DNA of 64,000 nt from Pseudomonas fluorescens (GTDB taxonomy: Bacteria > Pseudomonadota > Gammaproteobacteria > Pseudomonadales > Pseudomonadaceae). Of the stretch, positions 8,535 to 16,505 are shown piece after piece; the first letter of the stretch is position 1; the number at the start of each line of letters is the position of its first letter. The stretch covers positions 62,001 to 126,000 of the forward strand of contig NZ_JAGGOG010000019.1 in the NCBI RefSeq assembly GCF_018614655.1. Reading direction: 5' to 3'. A model generated the notes under the pieces. The model worked only from the letters and a program-made list of their open reading frames with translations. It was not told where the DNA came from and did not search any database. A program made the translations under genes and the position numbers.

Positions 8535-9452
8535 CTACTGAAACCGTCGCAAATATTCGATGTGCTGCTGATGCGCCGTCTCCTGCACCACTGGCGCCAA
8601 CCTCACCTTCTCCCCCGGCAAACACTGCGCCAGCCGCGCCAACGCCAACGGCGTCAGTGCCCCCAGACGCGGATAACCGCCAATAGTCTGCCGATCATTA
8701 AGCAACGCTATCGGCTGCCCATCCGGCGGCACCTGGACGGCCCCCAACGGGATACCTTCGGAAATCAATGACGGCCCCTGATACTGCAACGGCGTCCCCA
8801 ACAAACGCATGCCCATGCGGTCGGCACGGCTGTCCAGGGTCCACTCGGTATTGAACGCATCAAACAGGCTCTGCCCACTGAACTGGCCGATCTGCGCCCC
8901 GACAATCAACTCAAGCGGCGCCTTTGAGTGCACGTTCGGCAGTTGCTCGGCGGATAGCACGCGCATAGCGCCGCCCGTGCCGGAATACCTCAAACAGGCA
9001 CCTTCGGCCAGTGCCCGACCCAATCCATCCAACCCGCCCAGCTCTTCACGCCCGACACTGGCGCAACTGCCCAGCACCTTCGGTGCATCAAAGCCTCCCG
9101 GTGCAGCCAAATAGGCCCGTGCCCCGCTGAAAGGTTGGGTAAATCTCAATCGCTGGCCTTTTTGCAGAATGAAACTGCGTCCGGGGCTGATCGCACGCTC
9201 ATCCACATAAGCCCCCAGGTCCGCCCCAGCCAATGCCAACAGGCAATATTCCTCGGCCCGCACGGTAAACCCGCCCAGGGTGATTTCCACCACAGACGCA
9301 TCCAGCGCATTACCCAGCAACCAGTTGGCCCAGGACATCGACACCCAATCCAGCGCCCCCCCCTGAGTCACGCCCAGGTGCCTGACACCAAAACGTCCAG
9401 CATCCTGCAGCAGGCACAGCGGGGTGCTGGCCTCGATCAACAAGCGGCTCAT
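8535..9452 (-). CDS. pxpC: 5-oxoprolinase subunit PxpC
   Basis: Biotin-dependent carboxyltransferase-like (KipA/AHS2) domain protein, 305 residues, part of the ATP-dependent 5-oxoprolinase PxpABC that opens 5-oxoproline to glutamate. Visible family signatures are 'GRFGVRHLGVTQGGALD' near the N-terminus and 'SEGIPLGAVQVPPDGQPI' plus 'LLNDRQTIGGYP' near residue 235-260. The start overlaps the pxpB stop by four bases (ATGA), so the subunits are translationally coupled. Third gene of a three-gene operon. Confidence 0.9.
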   Translation of the reverse strand: MSRLLIEASTPLCLLQDAGRFGVRHLGVTQGGALDWVSMSWANWLLGNALDASVVEITLGGFTVRAEEYCLLALAGADLGAYVDERAISPGRSFILQKGQRLRFTQPFSGARAYLAAPGGFDAPKVLGSCASVGREELGGLDGLGRALAEGACLRYSGTGGAMRVLSAEQLPNVHSKAPLELIVGAQIGQFSGQSLFDAFNTEWTLDSRADRMGMRLLGTPLQYQGPSLISEGIPLGAVQVPPDGQPIALLNDRQTIGGYPRLGALTPLALARLAQCLPGEKVRLAPVVQETAHQQHIEYLRRFQ

Positions 9453-10153
9453 GCCTGCGCCTCCAACGGCGTGTCATCGCCACCCAAGTTGATGAATTCA
9501 GCATGATCCACGGCTTCGAAACGCACGACATCCCCCGGCTGCATCAGGCTGTAGCCGTCTCGCTCGCGATCGAACAGTTTGGCCGGGGTACGGCCGATCA
9601 GGTTCCAGCCACCCGGTGACACCACCGGGTAAGCGGCGGTTTGCCGCTCGGCGATTCCTACGCTGCCTGCTGCTATCCGCTTGCGCGGGGTGTTCAGCCG
9701 GGGGGTGGCGAGCATTTCATCCACCAGCCCCATAAAGGCAAAGCCTGGGGCAAAACCCAGGGCGAACACTTGGTATTCATGTTGGCTGTGCCGACGAATT
9801 ACCTCCTCCACTGCCAGGCCGCTGCGTTGGGCCAGCAATGTCAGTTCGGGGCCGACACTGAGGTCATACCAGACCGGCAACACATGGCACTGCCCGCTGC
9901 CTTTCGGCTCGGGCTGCAACCCATTCAGCGCCAGGCTAATCAACTCCCGAGCCTGAACCGGGCTCAACGCAAAAAGGTCGTAATGCACCATCAAGGTGGT
10001 GTAAGACGGCACCAGATCCACCAACGCTGCGCCAAAACTTTCCCGCAGACGGCGAGTGGCCGCCAGCATCCAAGGCATGTTGTCTTCAGCAATCACATCA
10101 AACAGACGCACCATCAGGCAGTCGATGGCCACCACTTCAATCCGCGGCTTCAT
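9449..10153 (-). CDS. pxpB: 5-oxoprolinase subunit PxpB
   Basis: KipI/AHS1 allophanate-hydrolase-subunit-1-like protein of 234 residues. The signature 'VFALGFAPGFAFMGLVDE' and the following 'TPRLNTPRKRIAAGSVGIA', 'SPGGWNLIGRTP' are unmistakable. It forms a complex with PxpC and works with PxpA. The start at 10153 is chosen because it overlaps the pxpA stop by four bases; upstream in-frame codons run into pxpA. Cytosolic. Confidence 0.92.
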   Translation of the reverse strand: MKPRIEVVAIDCLMVRLFDVIAEDNMPWMLAATRRLRESFGAALVDLVPSYTTLMVHYDLFALSPVQARELISLALNGLQPEPKGSGQCHVLPVWYDLSVGPELTLLAQRSGLAVEEVIRRHSQHEYQVFALGFAPGFAFMGLVDEMLATPRLNTPRKRIAAGSVGIAERQTAAYPVVSPGGWNLIGRTPAKLFDRERDGYSLMQPGDVVRFEAVDHAEFINLGGDDTPLEAQA

Positions 10154-10890
10154 CGTAGGGTCAAGGCCTCGCGGATGCGTTGGACCGCGGCCACCGAACT
10201 GACATTGTCGCCGTGCACGCATAGCGTGTTGGCCTGCAAGTGCAAAGCACTGCCGTCACTGGCCGTGAGCGGCTCGCCACGGGAAATGAGCATGGCCTGC
10301 TCGACGATTTTGTCCGGGTCGTGGTGCACGGCGCCAGGCAACAAGCGCGAAACCAGATGCCCGGAGCTGTCATAAGCTCGGTCGGCGAACGCCTCGAACC
10401 ACAATGTCACTCCATATTCATCGCCCAAGGCTTGGGCAGCGCTGTTGTCGCGGGTTGCCATCAACATCAGCGGCAATTCGCCATAGGCCGCCACGGCCTT
10501 GATCACTGCGCGCAATTGCTCGGGCTTGGCCATCATGTCGTTGTACATCGCACCATGGGGTTTGACGTAGCTGACCCGCCCACCCTGGGCCCGGCAAATC
10601 CCATCGAGCGCGCCAATCTGGTAGTGCAACAGGTCCTGGATTTCCTGGGGGGTGTACGCCATGGAACGGCGACCGAACCCCGCCAGGTCTTGATACGCCG
10701 GGTGCGCACCAACTTGCACGCCATGCTGGAACGCCAGGCTGACGGTCTTGCGCATGATGCTCGGGTCACCGGCATGAAAGCCGCAAGCCACATTAGCGCA
10801 GTCAATGAACGGCATGACTTCGGCATCCAGACCCAAGGTCCAGTTGCCAAAGCTTTCGCCGATGTCGCAATTCAATAGCAGGCGGCTCAC
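10150..10890 (-). CDS. pxpA: 5-oxoprolinase subunit PxpA (LamB/YcsF family)
   Basis: 246-residue LamB/YcsF family protein that provides the hydrolytic step of 5-oxoproline cleavage. Marks are 'LLNCDIGESFGNW' at the N-terminus, 'DCANVACGFHAGDP' at about 35-48 and 'VKPHGAMYNDM' near 120. The GTG at 10890 is preferred because AGGAG lies eight bases upstream; an ATG at 10911 exists but would place this site inside the gene. First gene of pxpABC, divergent from a LysR gene. Confidence 0.92.
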   Translation of the reverse strand: MSRLLLNCDIGESFGNWTLGLDAEVMPFIDCANVACGFHAGDPSIMRKTVSLAFQHGVQVGAHPAYQDLAGFGRRSMAYTPQEIQDLLHYQIGALDGICRAQGGRVSYVKPHGAMYNDMMAKPEQLRAVIKAVAAYGELPLMLMATRDNSAAQALGDEYGVTLWFEAFADRAYDSSGHLVSRLLPGAVHHDPDKIVEQAMLISRGEPLTASDGSALHLQANTLCVHGDNVSSVAAVQRIREALTLR

Positions 10891-10929
10891 GGTGGGGACT
10901 CCTGTAGGCATTATTTTTTTGTAGTGTGG

Positions 10930-10946
10930 GATCTTTTACCAAGATC
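10930..10946. promoter_or_regulatory. Candidate LysR operator between pxpA and its divergent regulator
   Basis: The dyad GATCTT-TTACC-AAGATC contains a T-N11-A core (T10932 to A10944), the classical LysR-type binding geometry, and lies in the 178-base divergent intergenic region, 40 bases from the pxpA start. This placement makes it a plausible binding site for the LysR protein encoded at 11069. Confidence 0.5.
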
Positions 10947-11068
10947 TCGCAACGATGTTGTCCTGAACCCCAACGACGCTTATCGTGAGACAGCTCGATT
11001 TTTGGCGTTTGCCCAAGGCTGCGTCCAACTAATAAAAACCGATCCATGCATAAGAAAAAGTTGATCCC

Positions 11069-12007
11069 ATGAATTTGAAGTTCCTTGAAACCTTCGTCTG
11101 GGTGGCCAAGCTCAAGAGTTTTCGCCTCACAGCCGAGAAGCTCTTCACCACCCAGGCCTCGATTTCCAGCCGCATTGCCGTGCTGGAAAACGAATTGGGG
11201 GTGAAGCTGTTCCTGCGCGACTCCCGTGGCGTGAGTCTGACGCCGGAAGGCTTGAAGGTGCTCGACTATGCCGAGCAGATGATGGTCACCATGCAGGGGC
11301 TCAAGCAATCCCTGGAAACCACCAGCAGCAAGGTCGGACGGATCCGCATCGGCGCCATGGACACCGTGATCCACACGTGGCTCAGCCCGTTGGTGGCGGA
11401 TCTGATGGAGCGTTTCCCCCTGGTGGAAATCGAATTGGTCGCCGATACAGCACTGAACCTCAGCGATCAGCTGCAAAAAGGCTTTCTGGACCTAATTCTG
11501 CAAACCGACCTGCTGCGCCAGGAAACCCTGCGCAGCCTGGAACTGGCCAGCCACCCCATGGGCTGGATCGTCGCCAGCCAGTCGATCTACAACCGCGACT
11601 ACGCCTCCCTCGCCGACCTGGCCCAGGAACGCATCATCACCTACTCGAAAAACTCCCATCCCCACCAGGATGTACTGAGCCTGATGCAGGCCAACGGTGT
11701 GGCCGCGCCGCGGATGAACTGCGTGAACTCGGTGTCGGCGATTACCCGTTTGCTGCGCGATGGTTTCGGTATCGGCGCATTGCCACCGGTGCTGGTCAGC
11801 GAAGAACTGGCACGGGGTGAGTTGGTGATGCTGCCCATGGAGCAACGGCCGCCGAACTTGCAGGTGGTGGTGTCGTGGCGGGTTGGCGTGGAATTGGTGG
11901 AAGAGATTGTCGGGCTGTGCCAGACGGTCGTGGCCCGATATGCGCAGGAGGTGGGAGAGGAATTGATGGTGCTCAGCAAACCGCCATCCCTGAAGGAACC
12001 CACTTAA
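11069..12007 (+). CDS. LysR-family regulator, probable regulator of pxpABC
   Basis: 312 residues: N-terminal winged helix-turn-helix (1-65; 'FRLTAEKLFTTQASISSRIAVLE') and a LysR substrate-binding domain (about 90-300). Divergent orientation to pxpABC with a T-N11-A dyad between them suggests control of 5-oxoproline use. The effector is unknown; 5-oxoproline is an obvious candidate. Confidence 0.85.
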   Translation: MNLKFLETFVWVAKLKSFRLTAEKLFTTQASISSRIAVLENELGVKLFLRDSRGVSLTPEGLKVLDYAEQMMVTMQGLKQSLETTSSKVGRIRIGAMDTVIHTWLSPLVADLMERFPLVEIELVADTALNLSDQLQKGFLDLILQTDLLRQETLRSLELASHPMGWIVASQSIYNRDYASLADLAQERIITYSKNSHPHQDVLSLMQANGVAAPRMNCVNSVSAITRLLRDGFGIGALPPVLVSEELARGELVMLPMEQRPPNLQVVVSWRVGVELVEEIVGLCQTVVARYAQEVGEELMVLSKPPSLKEPT

Positions 12008-12010
12008 AAA

Positions 12011-12040
12011 TGTGGGCGCGGCGGTGCGACTTGCTCGCAA
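12011..12040. repeat. Fragment of the TGTGGGAGCGGCGG palindromic repeat arm
   Basis: TGTGGGCGCGGCGGTGCGAC then TTGCTCGCAAA matches the left arm of the palindrome at 47633-47755 with an internal eight-base deletion. The opposite arm is missing, so this is a decayed half element; it starts four bases after the LysR stop codon. Confidence 0.6.
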
Positions 12041-12047
12041 ATGCACT

Positions 12048-12795
12048 TGTAGCCGCTGCCGAGGCACGAGGCTGCGATAAGGGCCGCAGGACCTTCAGCG
12101 GTTTCAAGACCCTTGCGACTGCTGCGCAGCCGATCGCAGGCTGCGCCAGCGGCTACAGGTGATCGCCACATCCTCTGTAGCCGCTGCCGAGGCACGAGGC
12201 TGCGATAAGGGCCGAAGGACCTTCGGCGGTTTCAAGATCCTGGCGACTGCTGCTCAGCCGATCGCAGGCTGCGCCAGCGGCTACAGGTGATCGCCACATC
12301 CTCTGTAGCCTCTGCCGAGGCACGAGGCTGCGATAAGGGCCGCAGGACCTTCAGCGGTTTCAAGACCCTTGCGACTGCTGCGCAGCCGATCGCAGGCTGC
12401 GCCAGCGGCTACAGGTGATCGCCACATCCTCTGTAGCCGCTGCCGAGGCACGAGGCTGCGATAAGGGCCGAAGGACCTTCGGCGGTTTCAAGATCCTGGC
12501 GACTGCTGCGCAGCCGATCGCAGGCTGCGCCAGCGGCTACAGGTGATCGCCACATCCTCTGTAGCCGCTGCCGAGGCACGAGGCTGCGATAAGGGCCGAA
12601 GAACCTTCGGCGGTTTCAAGATCCTGGCGACTGCTGCGCAGCCGATCGCAGGCTGCGCCAGCGGCTACAGGTGATCGCCACATCCTCTGTAGCCGCTGCC
12701 GAGGCACGAGGCTGCGATAAGGGCCGAAGGACCTTCGGCGGTTTCAAGATCCTGGCGACTGCTGCGCAGCCGATCGCAGGCTGCGCCAGCGGCCA
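12048..12795. repeat. Six-copy tandem array of the 110-bp palindromic repeat
   Basis: Copies start at 12048, 12176, 12304, 12432, 12560 and 12688, an exact 128-base period made of a 110-base palindrome-ended core and an 18-base spacer (GGTGATCGCCACATCCTC). Copies 1 and 3 share one variant (CCGCAGGACCTTCAGCGG, ACCCTTGCG), copies 2, 4, 5 and 6 another (CCGAAGGACC or CCGAAGAACC, CTTCGGCGG, ATCCTGGCG). The last copy has lost two bases in its right end. Same element as 8410-8519. Each core begins TGTAGCCGCTG and ends CAGCGGCTACA; copy 3 has one change in its left end. Confidence 0.92.
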
Positions 12796-12844
12796 GGTGA
12801 TCGACACGACCCCTCGCCACAGGTTCGGTGTAACCATAAGGCTG

Positions 12845-12870
12845 TTTTTCAAAGACCTTGAAAGGGCTGG
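12845..12870. repeat. Fragment shared with the outer arm of the 40.6-kb composite palindrome
   Basis: TTTTTCAAAGACCTTGAAAG followed by GGCTGG also occurs at 40889-40914, in the right outer arm of the large palindrome at 40603-40964. It ends three bases before the stop codon of the DUF2937 gene. No partner arm is seen here, so this is a partial copy. Confidence 0.6.
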
Positions 12871-12873
12871 GTC

Positions 12874-13416
12874 TTAAAGCCCCTTCAAATCCCGCTCTTC
12901 AATCGGCCGGCTCTGGCGCAGGCGCTTGCCGCCCAACACGACCCAGTCGATCAGGCGGAACAGGCACTCCAGGCCAAACGACAGCAACATCGCCCCGCCC
13001 AGGCCCCAGCCCATGGCTTCAGGGGTCAGGAGTAACTGGTAGCTGTAGCCGTTCCAAGTTTCCTGACGAATATCCGGATCAGCCGCCACCGCCACCTGCA
13101 GGGCGCGGATGTACCAAGGGCCTTGCATCGCCTGGAACTGCTTGTCCAACGCCACCTGACGGTCGAGCAAGGTGCCGAGGCTGTTGGCATCGCTACGGAA
13201 GACCGGATCTTCGCTGGCGCGGTAATGGGCCACCAACGCCTGCAAGTCGCCATTGAAAAACTGCTGCGCCGTGGCGTCAAAGCCACGCAGGCCTGTCTGG
13301 GCCTCGATCAGGTGGGCTTCCACACGCTTGGCGTAATCATTGATAAACCCCGGCACCTGAACACCGACCAACAAACCAATGGCAAACAGCACCAAGCGCA
13401 AATAGCTGAGCAACAT
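12874..13416 (-). CDS. DUF2937-family membrane protein
   Basis: 180 residues; transmembrane helices at about 3-22 ('YLRLVLFAIGLLVGVQVPG') and about 135-160 ('MGWGLGGAMLLSFGLECLFRL' region) with a periplasmic helical loop between them. This two-helix layout and the 'QVPGFINDYAKRVEAHL' start fit DUF2937, a family of unknown function. The start at 13416 has AAGGA 12 bases upstream; the earlier codons are featureless. It follows the amidotransferase gene after 11 bases and is the last gene of a three-gene operon. Confidence 0.75.
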   Translation of the reverse strand: MLLSYLRLVLFAIGLLVGVQVPGFINDYAKRVEAHLIEAQTGLRGFDATAQQFFNGDLQALVAHYRASEDPVFRSDANSLGTLLDRQVALDKQFQAMQGPWYIRALQVAVAADPDIRQETWNGYSYQLLLTPEAMGWGLGGAMLLSFGLECLFRLIDWVVLGGKRLRQSRPIEERDLKGL

Positions 13417-13427
13417 GAGCGACGTCC

Positions 13428-14204
13428 TTATGCCGTTATGCCCTGGCTGACGCATTCACCGCGTCGCCACAGGCTCCACTGGCCCGGTTCGTAGCGGGTC
13501 CAGGTCTCGTTTTCGGTCAGGGGCTCGGTGGCAATCACCGTCACCACGTCATTGGGGGTGGTTTCGGCCTGAAAATCGACGATCACGTCGACATCCTTCA
13601 AGCGCGCTGGGCCAAACGGCGCGCGACGGGTGATTTGCGCCAGCTTGGTCGAGCAGTAGCAAAACAGCCAATCGCCATCGCTGAGCAGGCAGTTGAACAC
13701 ACCTTTGCTGCGGTATTCGGCGCAGGCTGCGATCAAGTCTGGCAGCACCTGCTCGATGTCCACCGGCTCCGGGAAAGCCTCGCGCACCCGGTTGAGCAAA
13801 TCGCAGAACGCCGCTTCGCTGTCGGTATCGCCTACCGGGCGGTAAAACGTGGCGCGGGGATTGAAGTCCGCCAACTGCCCGTTATGCGCAAAACACCAGT
13901 TGCGGCCCCATAGCTCGCGGACAAACGGGTGGGTATTGGACAGGCACACCTTGCCCACATTGGCCTGACGGATATGGCCAATCACTACTTCGCTCTTGAT
14001 GGGATAACGCTGCACCAGCCGTGCAACTTCAGATTCGCTGCTGGCGGCCGGGTCCTGGAACAAGCGCAGGCCACGACCTTCGTAGAAGGCGATGCCCCAA
14101 CCGTCGCGGTGGGGGCCGGTGCGACCGCCCCGCTGCATCAGCCCGGTAAAGCTGAAGACGATATCGGTCGGTACGTTGGCACTCATGCCCAATAATTCAC
14201 ACAT
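13428..14204 (-). CDS. Class II glutamine amidotransferase, YafJ family
   Basis: 258 residues with the N-terminal nucleophile Cys2 (MCELLGMSAN), and further Ntn-hydrolase marks 'GWGIAFYEGRGLRLF', 'VIGHIRQANVG', 'NTHPFVRE' and 'FAHNGQL'. The protein is a stand-alone glutaminase domain like E. coli YafJ; the acceptor of the ammonia is not known. It lies between two small membrane-protein genes in one operon (gaps of 30 and 11 bases). Confidence 0.88.
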   Translation of the reverse strand: MCELLGMSANVPTDIVFSFTGLMQRGGRTGPHRDGWGIAFYEGRGLRLFQDPAASSESEVARLVQRYPIKSEVVIGHIRQANVGKVCLSNTHPFVRELWGRNWCFAHNGQLADFNPRATFYRPVGDTDSEAAFCDLLNRVREAFPEPVDIEQVLPDLIAACAEYRSKGVFNCLLSDGDWLFCYCSTKLAQITRRAPFGPARLKDVDVIVDFQAETTPNDVVTVIATEPLTENETWTRYEPGQWSLWRRGECVSQGITA

Positions 14205-14234
14205 GCCAGGACTCTCGCAGCAGGGCGGACAACG

Positions 14235-14711
14235 TTAAAGACGCGGTTCGACCCGCAGATTGCTGGCTGGAGCTGCCGGACGACCATAACGCTCGCCACC
14301 AAAGGGTTCGTCGTCATCTGCAGGCTCTACCGCCGCCGCAGCAGCAGCGGCCTGCTCACGACGGGCCTTGGCAGCACGCTCGATGGACCAGCGGATCAGT
14401 GCGATCACCAGGTACACACCGAAGGCGATCATTGCGTACATCACCAGATCGGAAATCGCCCGCCAGGCGTTGTTACCGACCTTGAGCAGCAGGTCCAGGG
14501 CGGTGATGGCCACGGCCGGCGCAAACTGCGTCTTGACCGGATCGACGATAGTCGGGCTTAACAGCAACACCGCCATCAGCAACCGCAGTGGCTCACGCAG
14601 CCAGCGCCACATCCAGCGGGTCATGGCAAACCACACCAACAGGCAGCCCAAAGCTGCGAAGGCGTAGAGGCCCCAAGCGGTCAGATAGTCGTTCTCGGTC
14701 ATGGTGTCCAT
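14235..14711 (-). CDS. Conserved membrane protein of unknown function
   Basis: 158 residues. Three hydrophobic segments (about 12-30, 42-58 and 88-106) are followed by a charged, alanine-rich tail ('KARREQAAAAAAAVEPADDDEPFGGERYG') that is probably cytosolic and disordered. No catalytic motif. The start could be the ATG at 14711 or the one at 14702; neither has a strong Shine-Dalgarno sequence. A group II intron ends 14 bases upstream of this gene on the same strand, so its original promoter and leader now lie on the far side of the intron. Confidence 0.7.
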   Translation of the reverse strand: MDTMTENDYLTAWGLYAFAALGCLLVWFAMTRWMWRWLREPLRLLMAVLLLSPTIVDPVKTQFAPAVAITALDLLLKVGNNAWRAISDLVMYAMIAFGVYLVIALIRWSIERAAKARREQAAAAAAAVEPADDDEPFGGERYGRPAAPASNLRVEPRL

Positions 14712-14766
14712 GGCAAGGTAGGCAAGTCGGGTGGAGACAGGCCATTACTGGCCTGCCTCCCCCTAA

Positions 14767-14800
14767 GAACCGTACGTGCGTCTTTCGACGCATACGGCTC
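14767..14800 (-). ncRNA. Group II intron domain V catalytic hairpin
   Basis: On the minus strand: GAGCCGTATGCG, then TCGAAAGA loop region, then CGCACGTACGGTTC. It has a GAAA tetraloop, the two-base bulge region and the paired AGC-type catalytic base region of domain V. The maturase stop codon overlaps its first two bases. Confidence 0.92.
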
Positions 14801-16505
14801 AAGTCTTAAGTAAAACCCCTTGCGGGGCCGGCTTATTCACTGTCAATCCGCGGCTATGAAGCTGTTGGTGACACACTGGGTGCAATAGTACTCGGTTATC
14901 CAAGGTGTCTCTACCGCCTTGGGAGCGGTGGATGATGTGATGGTCATTCCATCCCGTCACCTTGGTAATCGACCCATTGCACAATGGGCACAGTCCTTTT
15001 TGACTCTGGAACAGGCTCAAAATCTGCTTGCGGTACTTCAGCTTGTTCAGCATCCGCGCCATTCGCAGCTTCTCGCCCATTTCCTCCATGGAAGGGTCGA
15101 AGGGGTTGTACTCCCCACTTACCTTCTTGTGCCGTTCGATCGGCGTACTCGCCAGCGAGTAAAGCTCGACCGTCCGTATGCTTCCGCTTTCTTCCACTAC
15201 CGTGGTGGCAAATACCCAATCTTTGCTTTCACGGGTTCGGAAATACTTCTTCTTGACCCATTCCAGCGATTTCTTGGGGTGTCGCCGTTTTGCCCAACGC
15301 CAATTAGCACGGAACAGCAAATGGTCCAGGCGACTGTACGCTTGCTTGGCAACCACCGGCTGGTGATACAGCGCCCAGCCTTTCAAGATGGGATTAAGCA
15401 GCCCTATCAGATAGTGCTGCGTCGCCATCTTGTTGGTGTCTATGACGTCCTTCACCTTGCGATAGAACGCTCCCACGTTCTTCTTGCTCGGCTTGATCAG
15501 AAGCTTCCCGCTGTATTTGCGGAAATTCCAACCGAGGAAATCGAAACCTTCATCTATGTGGACGACATGGGTTTTCTCAAGCGACAACTGCAATCCTCGC
15601 ACTGTGAGAAACTGCTCAACCCAAGGTTTGATCTCGTTTTCGAGCATCTCTTTCGAGCTACCGGTAATCACAAAATCATCCGCATATCGCACCACATTGA
15701 TTTTCAGCTTCTTGGCCTTCGTCACGCCCAGATGTTGCTTGAGTTGCGACTCCAGTCCGTCCAGCACCAAATTTGCCAAGGTGGGCGAGATAATTCCGCC
15801 CTGTGGCGTACCGGCATTCGTTGCCTGTAGCTGGCCTTTATGAACCACGCCAGCCTTCAACCATTTCCGAAGGATCTCTTTGTCCGTTGGGACATTGGCG
15901 ATCAGCCAGTCATGGTTGATATGGTCAAAGCAGCCTTTGATGTCCGCCTCCAATACCCATTGGGCCGAGACCTTCTTGGATAGGCAAACGAACAACTGCC
16001 CCATCGCATCCGCCGTGGAACGCTCGATCCGAAAGCCGTAGCTATTCGGGTCGCCGGTTGTTTCAGCGATGGGTGCCAGGGCTAGCAGGTATAGCGCCTG
16101 CATGGCTCTGTCAGTCATGGTTGGAATGCCCAGAGGGCGTTCTTTTCCATTCGACTTCGGGATAAACACACGCCGCAATGGCCGTGGTTTATACCCGTGG
16201 CGCTTCAACCCATTTGCCGCTTTCCATTTGGCATCGGGTGTATCCCAGAGCACTCGGTCGACTCCCGCCGTGCGCTTGCCCTGGTTTTCAGTGACTCGCC
16301 GTATGGCCAAGTATCTGGCCGAACGAGAGCGGGTCAGCATCCGTTGCAGGGCTTTCACCCGGCGCCAGTTGCCTTCCTGACAAGCCTTCGCAATCCGTAT
16401 CTGCATCGCCCGTACGTTCCGCTGCACACGACACCAATCGATGTCATGCCAATGCTGCGGAGCGCCGGAAGGCGCAGACACGGCCATTTGGCTATGTACT
16501 AACAT
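14799..16505 (-). CDS. ltrA: Group II intron reverse transcriptase/maturase with HNH endonuclease
   Basis: 568 residues that carry every expected domain: RT-0 to RT-7 (about 60-330) with 'RPLGIPTMTDRAMQ' and the catalytic 'YADDFVIT' box, the maturase X domain (about 340-440, including 'LKGWALYHQPV'), and a C-terminal HNH endonuclease (about 505-555) with paired cysteines in 'CPLC', 'DHHIIHRSQGG' and 'HPVCHQQLH'. It binds the intron RNA for splicing and performs target-primed reverse transcription. GAGAGGAAGG precedes the ATG. No frameshift or lost catalytic residue is visible. Confidence 0.95.
   Translation of the reverse strand: MLVHSQMAVSAPSGAPQHWHDIDWCRVQRNVRAMQIRIAKACQEGNWRRVKALQRMLTRSRSARYLAIRRVTENQGKRTAGVDRVLWDTPDAKWKAANGLKRHGYKPRPLRRVFIPKSNGKERPLGIPTMTDRAMQALYLLALAPIAETTGDPNSYGFRIERSTADAMGQLFVCLSKKVSAQWVLEADIKGCFDHINHDWLIANVPTDKEILRKWLKAGVVHKGQLQATNAGTPQGGIISPTLANLVLDGLESQLKQHLGVTKAKKLKINVVRYADDFVITGSSKEMLENEIKPWVEQFLTVRGLQLSLEKTHVVHIDEGFDFLGWNFRKYSGKLLIKPSKKNVGAFYRKVKDVIDTNKMATQHYLIGLLNPILKGWALYHQPVVAKQAYSRLDHLLFRANWRWAKRRHPKKSLEWVKKKYFRTRESKDWVFATTVVEESGSIRTVELYSLASTPIERHKKVSGEYNPFDPSMEEMGEKLRMARMLNKLKYRKQILSLFQSQKGLCPLCNGSITKVTGWNDHHIIHRSQGGRDTLDNRVLLHPVCHQQLHSRGLTVNKPAPQGVLLKT

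Noticed and set aside
12048..12795. Regular repeats suggested a CRISPR array
   Set aside because: Repeat units are 110 bases with palindromic ends, the 18-base spacers are essentially identical, and no cas genes are present. CRISPR spacers should differ.
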